DNA from: Ascarosepion bandense
Lineage: Eukaryota > Mollusca > Cephalopoda > Sepiida > Sepiidae
Assembly: GCA_037127315.1 (NCBI GenBank)
Contig: JBBBDQ010000348.1
Span: 771,001-835,000, forward strand
Length of the DNA stretch: 64,000 bases
Direction: 5' to 3'
Shown here: in pieces, positions 22,005 to 33,144 of the stretch
Layout of the letters: every line of letters starts with the position of its first letter
Position numbering within the stretch: the first letter of the stretch is position 1
Made by a program: the position numbers and the translations under genes
Notes under the pieces: generated by a model
Seen by the model: the letters and a program-made list of their open reading frames with translations, nothing else
Database searches by the model: none
What the model was told of the DNA's origin: nothing

Positions 22005-22401
22005 AGGTAAAGAGGGCCGAAGGTTTAACAGTTTGTGTTCCCTTAAAAATAAACAGAAAAGAGAAAAATAAAATTAGGTTATAAGTAGGTTGACAATTTG
22101 ACCATTTGGAAGCAAAAAAAAAAAAGAAAAGTAAAAAGGAAAAAGAAAATGAGGAAAAAGAAAGAAAAAAGGAAGTATATATTCTCTAGAAACTACTAGC
22201 CAAATTTCAAAGTGAATATTTTTTAGTTAAAAGGAATACGTACATAAATTTTATATCTTCCCTCATACATAAATAGCAAACCGATGTTTTTTTTGTATTT
22301 AAATGTAAATCATTTTCACAACCAACATCCAACATTTGCCTGATGACGAGATTCTATCCCGAAACATAGAAATTTCCGTGTCGCAATGTACTTTTAATTA
22401 A

Positions 22402-22454
<53 letters not shown>
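22003..22454 (+). repeat. Dispersed repeat R1, copy 2, ending in (TA)n
   Basis: Matches 11190-11700: aaaattaggttataagtagg, caaatttcaaagtgaatatt, atagcaaaccgatgtttttt, ttgcctgatgacgag and tttccgtgtcgcaatgtac. A TA array follows at once (22408-22454). Confidence 0.75.
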
Positions 22455-22457
<3 letters not shown>

Positions 22458-22499
22458 TATAGATAGGTGTGTGTTTGTAACTCTGGGTTTCACGCTCTT

Positions 22500-22830
22500 G
22501 CTGTCATCAGACACACTGATTAATTTTTGTAAAAAAATGGCTATATGTAGGGCTGCGTATATACGTGTATTCTTGTGGAAGTGGGGGAAAATCTGTCGTC
22601 ATGACGGACGCAGATACACCCATTGACGTGCACAAAGACACACACATACGCGCGTCCACCCACCGGGGCTCACACAAACATATATGCGAATCGTACGGGG
22701 CTCGGCATATATGTGTATATGTGCGCCGTTGCGCACATACATACGCATTCGGTTGGTGTATTCGAATAGTGTAGCGATGTCAACGCGCGGACAGTTGTCG
22801 ATTTCTCGTACGTACATAGGTGTGTATGAT
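22500..22830. other. CpG-rich patch of unknown nature
   Basis: Unusually many CG dinucleotides for this window (for example cacatacgcgcgtccac, gtgcgccgttgcgcacat, caacgcgcggac). Open frames on both strands lack recognisable motifs. Confidence 0.35.
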
Positions 22831-23427
<597 letters not shown>

Positions 23428-23543
23428 ATAATATTTTTAGTATAAGGTCATAATAAAAACATACTTTACTGCAACACAAATAGACATCTATAATCTGTCT
23501 CCTAGCATAAATGGTTTGATTCTCTAATTTTCTGATAATTAGC

Positions 23544-23784
23544 TTGTTATGGCTTAACTATGCTTTTATTATAAACTTATAATAAAAATATTACTATATA
23601 TAATATTACTATATATAATGCTCTATCGAGCACGCTTAATTACATTATATTAAATGAATTTAATTAACTTATATTAAGTTCTAATGAAAATTTGAGGACG
23701 CAGTGACTTTCAAATTTGTTTTTATGTTTTGTAATTTGATCAATATTTTTTAGCTAAAATGAAAATGTCATCTTATATATCTTA

Positions 23785-23836
<52 letters not shown>

Positions 23837-23980
23837 CATTAGAAGTAATATAAAGCAGACCACTGTTTTGAGTAATTTATTTTATTAAGCGTGCTCGATA
23901 GAGCATTATATATAGTAATATTAAATATAGTAGCATTTTTATTATAAGTTTATAATAAAAGCATAGTTAAGCCATAACAA
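23544..23980. repeat. Large inverted repeat, arms about 97 bp
   Basis: The left arm 23544-23640 (ttgttatggcttaactatgc .. ctatcgagcacgcttaat) is the near-perfect complement of the right arm 23883-23980. The 242-base spacer contains (CA)n(TA)n at 23787-23836. The right arm touches the Penelope-like remnant beginning near 24000. A related single arm is seen at 46640-46765. It may be the terminal repeat of that element. Confidence 0.88.
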
Positions 23981-23999
23981 TAATAAAATTCCATTCCTT

Positions 24000-24871
24000 A
24001 ATGTATTTATTGATTCTAGCACACATAGATTTACTACTTCTCTATATAGGAAACCAACTTGCATAAACTAGTGTCTTCTTAATTATAACAGGGAATGCCC
24101 ATAACGATATAAGTTAGCTGTCATAAAAAACTTAATTTAACGCACACAAATGATATCTTTTTCCAAATCCATATTCTATAAAGAATTACACAACATTAAA
24201 CAAACATTTGCTAACAATGGATTTCCTAACCCCGTCATTGATCAACAAATTAAAATGTATCTCAATAAACTTAATAAGACCTCTAACAATATTATTATTA
24301 ATAATACTGTGCGTCAAAATAAATATAATACTATTAACTTATAATATTACAACCAAATGCATAATAATTACAAACATGATGAAACAATACTCAAAAGCAT
24401 AAGACGTAGAAAGAAATATTAAACCAATAAATAATAATAATAATAATAAAATTAACTCATCATATATTATAAAAAATTTAAAACAATTGACCTCATAATC
24501 TCTAATAACTCTACAACCACACAACTAAATCCTCTACAGAAAATTCATGTAGTGTATCAATTTACATGCCTTTCAGAGATTCTATCTCTGGTACTAAAAA
24601 TAAACCCACTACATATATTAGTTTTACTACAACCACACTCTCCCGTAGACTTACCTGCCATCTTTCTGATCATAGTTCAATTAAACAACATTTTCTTAGA
24701 AAAAAAATAGCCATGTAGATAATATATTTAGCCGATAGCACAATAATACTCACTCATACACACAGTAAAAAGAACCTTCAGATATTGGAGGCCATCTACA
24801 TTAATTCAAAACAAACCGCACTTAATAAAGTCACATTTCAATCTGGTCGCAACACATTACATTGCATTTAG
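24000..24871 (+). mobile_element. Penelope-like retroelement: RT C-terminus and GIY-YIG remnant
   Basis: Translated pieces in order: SLYRKPTCIN (24030s), ISFSKSIFYKELHNIKQTFA and NNGFPNPVIDQQIKMYLNKL, DETILKSI (near 24380), YYKKFKTIDLIISNN, VVYQFTCPF, TYISFTTTTLSRRLTCHLSD plus HSSIKQHF, and finally KKNLQILEAIYINSKQTALN with a stop at 24869-24871. This is the order found in Penelope-like elements carrying a C-terminal GIY-YIG endonuclease (Y-I-x .. T..L..RL..H; then E A . I). Several stops and frameshifts, one in an A run near 24700, show it is dead. Confidence 0.82.
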
Positions 24872-25259
24872 TCATATGGTTCTGTTGTTAACATTTCGGT
24901 CTCTCACGCGGTGTGACGTCATAGAACCGCATTACAAATTTTCGAACTCCGTCTACCATTCGGTGACTGTTATCGTTGCATAGCAATATTTTATGTTAAC
25001 ACAAGATAAATCATATTTGATGGTGGATCTCTTTATGTTAACGTCCTTGTAACCTCTCTGAAGATGACTCATCTGAGCCGAAAGCTTAGAACTAGCGTAA
25101 TAAAAAATTATCCAAATGTTGCACAATTTTTGTCTTTATTTTCACCTGAAATTAAAGCCAAAATACGAACTCTAGAAGGGCTCATGGTTAAACATAATAG
25201 ACATTCATTGTCTCTTATATTTAACAGAACATGTTTAGAAAATTATCTGCTGCCTCGAT

Positions 25260-25265
<6 letters not shown>
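24872..25265 (+). mobile_element. Second Penelope-like copy: 5' region and ORF start
   Basis: After the stop of the first copy comes UTR-like sequence (with a gaagatgactcatctgagcc stretch). An open frame from 25064 then gives KNYPNVAQFLSLFSPEIKAK, TLEGLMVKHNRHSLSLIFNR and TCLENYLLPRY, resembling the N-terminal region of Penelope-like proteins (TCL..N.LLP.Y). It is cut off by a TA/TG microsatellite. Head-to-tail arrangement with the previous copy is inferred. Confidence 0.6.
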
Positions 25266-25312
<47 letters not shown>

Positions 25313-25322
25313 ATGCGTGTTT
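25262..25322. repeat. (TA)n(TG)n microsatellite
   Basis: A TA run then a TG run, interrupting the Penelope-like frame. Confidence 0.95.
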
Positions 25323-25566
25323 GTTTATTTGTGAAGAAATGATGCATTTTTATTTATTAATTCGATAGATTTTATTAATTAAACTTTATTTTAATAGATA
25401 CTCATATTTAGTTAAATGGCTACCCATATTTGAGTTGAGGTTTTTCTTTACTAAGACCTCTCGAATATTCAGTCCGATAAAGAAAAATAAATAGATATAC
25501 TGTTTTATAAGTAAACAGAGTGTCTATTCAAATATGGGTATCTACTCAAAATGACGTTTAAGTAAC

Positions 25567-25567
<1 letters not shown>

Positions 25568-25603
<36 letters not shown>

Positions 25604-25740
25604 TTCATTTGCAAACGTGTTATTAAGCGACTTAAGTTTCTACCATGTGGTTTCTTCAGACGATTTGCAATAGCTGATTTTACCGTTTTTTTTTAAGAAC
25701 GCTTATGTAACGGTTTTTTTAACGCTCACGTAACGGGCAA
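25568..25740. repeat. (TA)n followed by dispersed repeat R3, copy 1
   Basis: TA run 25568-25602, then cttcatttgcaaacgtgtta, aagtttctacc and cttcagacgatttgcaatag. The same sequence occurs at 33262-33500. Related pieces at 28820-28945 and 41966-42097 share the aaaagtgctcaatacaat block. Confidence 0.7.
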
Positions 25741-25754
25741 TTTTTGAACACTCA

Positions 25755-26150
25755 TTTTTAGATAAGTAAACAGATGGATCGGAAGTGGTGGACCATTTTA
25801 TCGATCTCCACGTTTGCCAGATTAGATTTTTTATGGGGTTATGTGAAAACAATTGTGTATGCAACCAAATTTAGTTCATTAGAAAATTTGAAAGCTAAAA
25901 TAACTAATTTCAGACATTACTGTAAATCAGATGGCAAATGTTTTCCGTGAATTTCAAAATCGTATTACCTTTTGTATTGTTAATGATGGAGGACATGTAG
26001 AAACTTAAATAAAATTTCAATAAAACCTTAAAAAACATAAATTTACATCTTTCTAATCCTTTTTACAAATTATTTTTATTGCAAATACAAATAAAGTTAC
26101 AAATCTTTTAAAGTGTACACGAAATTTATGGACACCCTGTATATATTATA
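25755..26150 (+). mobile_element. Tc1/mariner-superfamily transposase C-terminus with 3' TIR
   Basis: Across two frames: WIGSGGPFYRSPRLPD, LDFLWGYVKTIVYATKFSSL, ENLKAKIT, then EFQNRITFCIVNDGGHVE before a stop. This is the end of an IS630/Tc1-mariner transposase, where the LDF.LWGY block carries or follows the last catalytic acid. The end GTGTACACGAAATTTATGGA, then CACCCTGTA, is the likely terminal inverted repeat. The 5' end is missing. Confidence 0.82.
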
Positions 26151-26154
26151 ATTA

Positions 26155-26440
26155 TTTCACTCCAACCCAAGCAGAAATGCCACTGGTGCACAGGAGGCTA
26201 CAGAGTGAGAATAAAACAAGGCACGGGTGATGTCGAAGAAAGGATAACAGATGAATGTGAATCAAGTAGATAAAAGATGGTAATTGACATTGCATTTTTT
26301 GAGATTGTAGCTATCAGGGAAGCATGCAAATGGAAGTGAGTTCTACAAATAGAAAGTGCGAGAAAAGGAGCTATTATAGTAGAAGAGGGAATTACATTTA
26401 ACTAATTCGAGGATAAAATGGTGGAACCTTAAGTATAACT
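26155..26440 (-). mobile_element. LINE2 3' fragment
   Basis: Antisense LINE2 3' end (ttcactccaacccaagcaga, then gccactggtgcacaggaggc), followed by the YNLQ/PF-type coding remnant with many stops. Confidence 0.7.
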
Positions 26441-27043
26441 GAATAAAATATAATTGTACTTTTACTTTTGAAGAATAAAATTGATAAACAAAAAAGTTAA
26501 ATTATTGTAACGATACTACTACTACTACTATCAATAATAATAATAATAACACATCGATGTAGTCAAGATTATCGTCATTGTGAACGGAATGATTTTCTTG
26601 ATGGCTGCTTAATATATGCTACACTAGAACTACATGCCGAATTTTGAACTGTGAGTTATCCTTTTCCTAGTCTGCTTGCCAATTACAGATAGAACGCCCA
26701 GTTTATCCTACTTTTTCACCCATATCATGAGGCAAAGATGAATCTATATATTTTCCAGTGTTATTTGTGCCAAAGTAAATCAGGTATGATATTAAATGTG
26801 GCTTGAGTGTTGTTGTAGACGGAATAAATGTTGTTGAAAGTAGGCATATCCTAATTTCCAAATATGGCCAGTACATTATGGCCGTGTTTCTTGGATTATA
26901 TATAATAAGGGCTTCCAGCACTTTTAGACGCTTTTCATATGTGTCACATTCATGTTTTTGACGGGCATATTGCGTATTGAGAATGGTACAACTCCAAATT
27001 TAAATGTTATCGGAGAGATGTAGCGTCAGTTGTCTTGATGAGC
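26441..27043. other. Unassigned AT-rich stretch
   Basis: Has a short (ACT)n at 26517-26530 and (AAT)n at 26535-26550. No gene supported. Confidence 0.4.

Positions 27044-27114
<71 letters not shown>
27044..27114. repeat. (CA)n(TA)n microsatellite
   Basis: About 45 bases of CA then about 26 of TA. Confidence 0.95.
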
Positions 27115-27115
<1 letters not shown>

Positions 27116-27120
27116 GAACT

Positions 27121-28241
27121 CATCATTCAATAAGTCCCGCGCTTGACATATAGATGACGTCACTATTTTAAAAAATCCATATGATTTTCATAAAGTACTA
27201 ACTTTCAAATAAGACGTGACAAAATTTGAGACTAATCGGATTATTAGTTTACAAATTATAATTATTTAAGTGAACCTACTATTGAAAATTTTCAAAACAA
27301 TTGAAAAATTTGAATTTCGTCTGTTGATAAAGCATTGATTTCTGATTTTATTCGGTCTCTGCTTCGACGGAAACAATGGTTAAGAAGTGCTATAGTGACT
27401 TTAAACGCGATTGTACAGACACAAATGATGCTAAACGCTTAGGTCACCCAAAATAGGCATTTGTCCCAGAAAACACCAAAAAATCTCAAACTCGTTTTGG
27501 CCGATCGTAAATTGAAGCTGCCTGAGATAGTAGAAGAGTTGAATATATACCACCATTTTGCATGAACATTTGTCAATGAGAAAGCCGTGTTCAAAGTGGG
27601 TGCCGCATTTACTCACAGTCGATCAAAAACAACGTGTCGACGATTGCGAGCATTGTTTGCAAGTGTTCCAAGGCAACATAAAGGAGTTTTTGCATAAATA
27701 TGTGACAATGGATGAAACATGGACCAATCACTACACTCCGGAGTCAAATCAGCATTCAGCTGAGTGGACAGCAGCAGATGAAAGCCGTCTAAAGCGACCA
27801 AAGTGACAAAAGTCAACAGGCAATGTTTTGGTCTCCGTATTTTGGGATGAACAAGGTATTTTGTTCATCGATTACCTTGAGAAAGAACCATCAATAGCGA
27901 ATATTATATAGCATTATTAGTGCGTTTGCAGAAAGAAATCGCAAAAATGACCACAAATCAAGAAGAAAAATGTGATCCTTCGCCAAGACAACGCACCGTG
28001 TCACAAGTCGATCGCAACGATGGCAAAACTACATGAATTGCACTTCGAATCGCGTCCACATTCACCCTATTCTGCAGATCTGGTCCCCAGCGACAAATGG
28101 CTGTTTGCAAACCTCAAAAGAATGGTTTAGGGAAAGAGATTTGGCTCCAATGAAGAAGTGATATCGGAAAGTTGAGGCATATTTTGATGCCAAAGACAAA
28201 TTGACAAAATCCAAAGACTAAAAAAAAAAAAAAAAAAAAAA
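27121..28241 (+). mobile_element. mariner (DD34D) transposon relic
   Basis: The 5' non-coding part (27121-27370) leads to an initiating ATGGTTAAGAAG at 27376. Most of the N-terminal HTH region is deleted. 27558-27806 encodes HEHLSMRKPCSKWVPHLLTV, DQKQRVDDCEHCLQVFQGN and YVTMDETWTNHYTPESNQ (first catalytic Asp in MDETW). Further on come GNVLVSVFWDEQGI-like and FIDYLEKEPSI, then RQDNAPCHKSIATMAKLHEL (second Asp) and DLVPSDKWLFANLKRM (third Asp, DD34D spacing). Frameshifts and stops inactivate it. It ends in an A run (28221-28241). Confidence 0.9.
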
Positions 28242-28258
28242 TAGCAAACTCTCTTCTA

Positions 28259-28768
28259 TGCGGGTTTCAATAAAAATGACAGACAAGGTGTGATAGTTAA
28301 GTTTTTTATGCAATTTTTATGTTATCTTATAATTTTTTTCTTTTGAGAACTTACCTTCTTTAAAAATTGTTCGAATATTTTGTTTATCCGAGCGGTTTCC
28401 GCTATACTTTTAGCAATTTTCGAGGATGAATGTTATTTTGCGTGTAACAGAATGTATTGTAGTGTTATGTATGTTTGTATAGTAATGAGTATGTTTTATG
28501 TTCTGAATACGGTCAGCACGTTGTTAGCGTGTTCGTAGTTGATATTATTGAGTGTTTTTTGTTCTTTTTTTTATCAATAATGCCTCCGTTATTATTAGTT
28601 TTTGCATGTGGAAAATGCTAAATAATAGGGCTTTAATAATGTAAAATTTATAAATGAATAATTTTTTTATAATTTGTGTTCTAAAAAGAAATAATTCCTA
28701 AGATCACATCAAAAATTACATAAAAGATTAACAATTACACCTTGTCTGTCATTTTAATGAAACCTTCA
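28259..28768. mobile_element. 510-bp DNA transposon with ~45-bp terminal inverted repeats and TA flanks
   Basis: The left end TGCGGGTTTCAATAAAAATG, then ACAGACAAGGTGTGATAGTT, matches the complement of the right end (TGAAGGTTTCATTAAAATGA, then cagacaaggtgtaattgtt). TA lies at both borders (28257-28258 and 28769-28770), as for Tc1/mariner insertions. No transposase inside, so it is non-autonomous. The 120-bp element at 8194 is a shorter relative. Confidence 0.85.
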
Positions 28769-28770
28769 TA

Positions 28771-29440
28771 TATATATATATATATATATATTGATTGATT
28801 GATTGATTGATTGTCTGGTTACTAGTTTTAGGCCATAATAAAATTGGACCAGTACGTATTTGAATTAAAAAGTGTTCAATACAATTATATTGTATAACTT
28901 TTGAATATTTTTCATTTGCGTAATAACCCCTTTACAAATGAAGAATATATATATATATATATATATATAACATAGTGATGACCCACGTATAATGTCTTAA
29001 TATGTATAGGAAAAACTACTAAAAAGTTGTAAGTTTCAAAAAGTATTTTTTGGGGGCAGTATTTATTTATTTCCATTATTATATTTGGTATTTCAGACCG
29101 TCCTCGGCCTTTCATCAGAAACAAATGATTTTAAAATTTAAATTAGAAACGTATTTCGCGAGAGTGTTCATGGAGAGAGATTGTTTACATCACGTGACGC
29201 AGAAAGCGACAGATTGTTTTAAATATTTGTAAACGAAAACCTATCTTTAATAATACTTATAAATTTTGTTTTAGGGAAAATTTTTTAATTGTATCTAAAA
29301 AATGTTTAACTGTTGAAATCTTTATAGAGATTCAAAACACCTAAATCCCTATTTAACCCTAGTCTGTATGTATTTAATCTTAAAATCCAGTATTTTTCTT
29401 TCTTTCTGCGTGTGTGTGTAGAATTAAAATCGGAGTCTAT
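28771..29440. other. Microsatellites, R3-like fragment and unassigned DNA
   Basis: (TA)n to 28790, (TGAT)n at 28790-28812, an R3-like piece at 28820-28945, (TA)n at 28946-28969, then unique AT-rich sequence. Confidence 0.5.
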
Positions 29441-29446
29441 TAGTAA

Positions 29447-29540
<94 letters not shown>
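29441..29540. repeat. (CA)n(TA)n(GT)n self-complementary microsatellite
   Basis: The CA run (29450-29468), TA core and GT run (29503-29538) pair with each other over about 40 bases per arm. Confidence 0.95.
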
Positions 29541-29542
<2 letters not shown>

Positions 29543-29890
29543 GTAACAGAATATGCGTGTGTGCGTTGAAAATGAGTCCAAACTTAATATCCTGTAGTAG
29601 AGCACCAGCGCCAATGCGTTTACGTACTTATATCTCCTTAGCACGGGTCCAGGTTCTTTACTTGAGGCGTTGCCAAGGAGGAAGTACACAAGAGACTTGA
29701 GCAATGTTTACCCCTTTTCTCATGCTGGTCTGGACTTCTCCCGTAAACTCATGTCACACTTTGTGTCACATCTTGTATGAAGTGGATATCCAAATATAAT
29801 TAGTCCTCTTTACCTCACAAAAAAAAAAAAAAAAAATGGGGGAAAGGCCATTATCCAAAGGTGTATGCTCAATGTTTGCTGGTATTGGTC
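29541..29890. other. Unassigned stretch
   Basis: Contains an A homopolymer (29820-29836); no gene seen. Confidence 0.4.
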
Positions 29891-29894
29891 ATAA

Positions 29895-30525
29895 TGAACA
29901 AACGCCAGTGTATTGAATACTGCAGCCACATCAGGTCGGGTGCCCCTGCTATTCACCTTGAGGTTTCTTGACAAAATCCATCGGAGAAACTATAATGTGA
30001 TTGATACCGACTTGGCAGTTCGGCTGCAGTCGCTCTCTTACCAGGGTCACGTGGCTTCTCTGTGCCTCTTTAACAAATACTTTCATGGCTTCTGCTCCAA
30101 TGAACTTAGCTCTCTGGTGCTTCTGTGTATGAATTTACACGAGCTACTAGACTAGCAACTAGGTCCCATCCTTTTACAGTGAAACCGATAAAATGTAACC
30201 GCAATTTCTACTCTAGTAGGTGTTTTTCGAGCACTTCCCGGCTGTAGAATTCCCTTCCGTGTACTTGTTTCCCTGACAGCTACAATCTCCAGGAATTTTA
30301 ATATCAGGTCAATAGTCATCTCCTATCTCACTAACTCGTATCCTTTCTCACAAGCTCTTTTCACCATCCATTCCACCCCCATCACACCGGTATTATCATA
30401 CTTCTTTTATCCTCCACCTGACATCCCCTATTACCTATCACTCCTTCTCATCACTTTCCCCTATGTAACCCCCTGCGCAACAGTGGCAGTAAAGCTGTCT
30501 TGCTTGGGGTGAAATGATTAAAAAT
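29895..30525 (+). mobile_element. LINE2 3' region
   Basis: Encodes (with shifts) QCIEYCSHIRSGAPAIHL, DLAVRLQSLSYQGHVASLCL, FNKYFHGFCSNELSSLVLL, a KPIKCNRNFYSSR-like block and YNLQEF, and ends at the cttgcttggggtgaaatgatta motif. Confidence 0.8.
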
Positions 30526-31055
30526 AAAACAAAAAATAAATACATCAAAATACTGACATTTTGGGAAGTGGGCCGACAGGAAAACCTTTCAGCCCCAACA
30601 ACTCACCGGATATAATATTTTTGACTTATGTGCAAGTGTTGGCTTTTATTGTAATTCACTATTTAAAAGTTTCGAAAAAAAAAAAGTCATATTGCAAGTC
30701 GAAGGTGGAATTGCGAAGTAAAGGGAGAGAGGGAGGGGGAGGGAGAGAGGGAGAGAGGGGGAGGGAGATAGCGATGAAGGGAGTGAGAGAAAAATCCAAT
30801 AAACGGAAGAACGCTGTACCCGTCTTTGTTTCACTTGCTGTTCTACAGCCTTTGCCTCTTCCTCTCTCAGTTACAAAGCCAAAAATAATTGGTGGCGATA
30901 GATTGATGTCAATCAAATCTGCATAAAAACCAGAAGGTGGAAAAAAGCCCCTCGGCATGGCAAAACGATCTATGTTCAAGATATTCTTTTTAGCGATAAA
31001 AATAAAATTTTCTCTATTTCATTCTCCTCCGACACATTTTTCCTCCAACCACAGA
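30526..31055. other. Unassigned stretch with a G/A-rich tract
   Basis: The purine tract at 30719-30790 (gggagagagggagg type) creates spurious frames on both strands. Confidence 0.5.
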
Positions 31056-31593
31056 TCTAAACTTATTTATAAATGGAACTTTGTCTGTGTGTGTGTGTCT
31101 CTGTGTGCGTGCGTGTGTGTGTCCGTTACCTATAGACACCGAAACGGCTGAACCGATTTTCTTGAAAATTTACACAGTTGTACTATAAGCGTCTGCGAGT
31201 GTTCTTACATAGGATTTGTGTCGAGGTACCTCCGATAAATATCGAAAATCGATAATCGAAAAAATCGGGTTATAGAAGGAGTGGTCCGATTTTAATCAAA
31301 TTTGATACACTCATAGACAAAGACATAAGAAACAATATTCAGAGGTTTCAAGGTTGCAGTTCTTACAATAGTGCAGAAAATCGATAATATATATATATAT
31401 ATGTAAAAGGTAAGATGTTTGTGCGTGTGTCTGTTTATCTGTCTGTATGTCCTTTATTTTTATCCGATTCTCACCAAACTTCACACAAATATTCTTTGGC
31501 TGAGTCTGAACTTTTGGATTAGTTTTAAAACTTTCATTACATCCGAGCAACGCCGGGCTATACTGCTATATATATATATATATATTATCTTGC

Positions 31594-31641
<48 letters not shown>

Positions 31642-32025
31642 GCAATATGTTTGTGTATGTGTCTGTTTATCTGCCTGTATATCTGTATTTTTTCAACCCT
31701 TTTATTTTATTTTCTGCTTCGGGTTTGGCTCTAAGTAGGTATAATTGTAGTTCTTAGTCTCAGCCATGATACCATTTACTCAGAGGACTTATTTTGAATT
31801 CAAAATTCAGTTTACGACGAAAAAGCCTATTTGATATCGATACCAGGAAATCAAAATTTGACTTACAACCATTCATTTTTTTTTCAGTCTACGGTTTCAC
31901 TTTAACTGGAAACAACTATTGCTTTTTAGTCTTTCGTGCCAACGTCCAAAGAGTTTGAGCTCCAGGACCATGGATTAGTTTTAAAGCTTTCATTACACCC
32001 GAGCAACGTCGGGCTATACTGCTAG
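31056..32025 (+). mobile_element. Helitron, 970 bp, with canonical ends and nested insertion
   Basis: Starts TCTAAACTTATTTATAAATG after an A, and ends CCCGAGCAACGTCGGG (5-bp stem CCCGA/TCGGG), then CTATACTGCTAG before a T. This gives 5'-TC, a 3' hairpin and CTAG, inserted between A and T, all diagnostic. The outer parts are colinear with the 535-bp copy at 888-1422. About 440 extra bases (31386-31828) are inserted at the point equivalent to the tttgatatcgatacc junction. No Rep/helicase coding sequence, so it is non-autonomous. Confidence 0.88.
31386..31828 (+). mobile_element. Shorter Helitron-like sequences nested inside the 31-kb Helitron
   Basis: Contains its own 3' terminus (CCGAGCAACGCCGGGCTATA, then CTGCTATA, at 31541-31566) and two starts of the form aaaaggtaagatgtttgtg and aaaaggcaatatgtttgtg, next to (TA)n runs. 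It looks like one ~165-bp element plus part of another, or a tandem duplication. Confidence 0.65.
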
Positions 32026-32160
32026 TTTAGATATAGAGGCATCATTCCACGCTATCTCACCGCACCATATGATGGTATTCGCAAGAACAGCTTTACTTAT
32101 TAGAAATACGAGAAAGTTGGGAAAATTAATACAAGAAAATTAATGCCACCTGCAGGTAAA

Positions 32161-32161
<1 letters not shown>

Positions 32162-32217
<56 letters not shown>
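32162..32217. repeat. (CA)n microsatellite
   Basis: Pure CA run, 137 bases after the Helitron end. Confidence 0.95.
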
Positions 32218-32219
<2 letters not shown>

Positions 32220-32271
32220 ACACTGTGTCACTTGGTCTCTCTTACACTCTTACACTCATAAACACACATAT

Positions 32272-32425
32272 ATGGGCACCTCGAAGTGGTGTTATGATTA
32301 GCAAGCTTGTCTCGCTAGAATCATTACAACTGAGTAGTGAGTTCGATCCTCACTGGGTGCCCCATACTATCGGCCTTGTGCCAAATCTAAGCCGCGTTTA
32401 GAAAATCGCCATACATAAAAGTATA
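32272..32425 (+). mobile_element. Third tRNA-derived SINE family (SINE-T3), copy 1
   Basis: GGGCACC at the start pairs with GGTGCCC before the CCA-like end, and a T-arm-like GTGAGTTCGATCCTCAC (5-bp stem, 7-base loop) lies inside, so the head is tRNA-shaped. The tail continues ccttgtgccaaatctaagcc, then gcgtttagaaaat. The second copy at 35660-35755 shares the B box and tail. The middle is too irregular for a working tRNA. Confidence 0.7.
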
Positions 32426-32439
32426 AAGCATCATAGCGG

Positions 32440-32990
32440 TCATTTCAGAGTGTTTGGTGTCAAATCAAAGAACAGCGCAGAGGATTCGGAAAGAGTTGGG
32501 TGAGTTTAATTGGGATAATCAACTCTGATTCTTTTGATAAGACAAGAAATCTTGAATTTGGCGGTAAGCGTCTCAAACTCAACACGGAGGTCTACGTCAA
32601 GCACGGAAGTAGTGCGGCCATGGACCAAAATGGGAGCTGCTAAAAGACCCTATGCCTAGCAACAGGACTCCGCATCATGCCACACAAAAAGGGAAGAACC
32701 CAGCCATGGCTGTCAGACATTTTATGCAAATTTGTGTGTGGGGCGCAGTTGAGCGAAAGACTAACAGAATTCTTTGTAAAACCAATGATGAACCGGATGC
32801 AAAGTTTAGGGCTGTATTCACCAACTTAAACATGGAGACCACCCAGAAGATCTGCTCTAGTTTCAGAAATTGTCCGGAAGCCCTGGTTGAAGCCAACGGC
32901 GATTTTATTGAATAAATTTATTCTTTAGTATTTCAAGATATTTTTGTCCAATTTTGATAAACATATCTGTTAAAATGAACAAGTGTTATT
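32440..32990 (+). mobile_element. Tc1/mariner-superfamily transposase relic
   Basis: Pieces in order: QRTAQRIRKELG (helix-turn-helix end), PWTKMGAAKRPYA, QQDSASCHTK (second catalytic Asp region), then VWGAVERKTNRILCKTNDEP, KFRAVFTNLNMETTQKIC and SSFRNCPEALVEANGDFIE before a stop. The first part of the frame around QQD differs from the later frame. Related to the antisense relic at 53405-53990. Confidence 0.85.
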
Positions 32991-33022
32991 TTCATTTTTG
33001 CGTAATTTAGACGAGGCATCTG

Positions 33023-33068
<46 letters not shown>

Positions 33069-33102
33069 TAATATGTATGTGAATATATATACCGCTCTCT
33101 TC

Positions 33103-33144
<42 letters not shown>

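Noticed and set aside
21718..22084. Overlapping 84-aa frames on both strands
   Set aside because: Pure TA repeat translation.
22565..22817. Overlapping 69- and 72-aa frames in the CpG-rich patch
   Set aside because: Both strands are open and neither shows a recognised motif; more likely a result of composition.
32272..32365. Functional tRNA gene
   Set aside because: Acceptor and T arm pair, but the D and anticodon arms do not form a regular cloverleaf, two extra bases separate the T arm from the acceptor, and a second decayed copy with the same tail exists.
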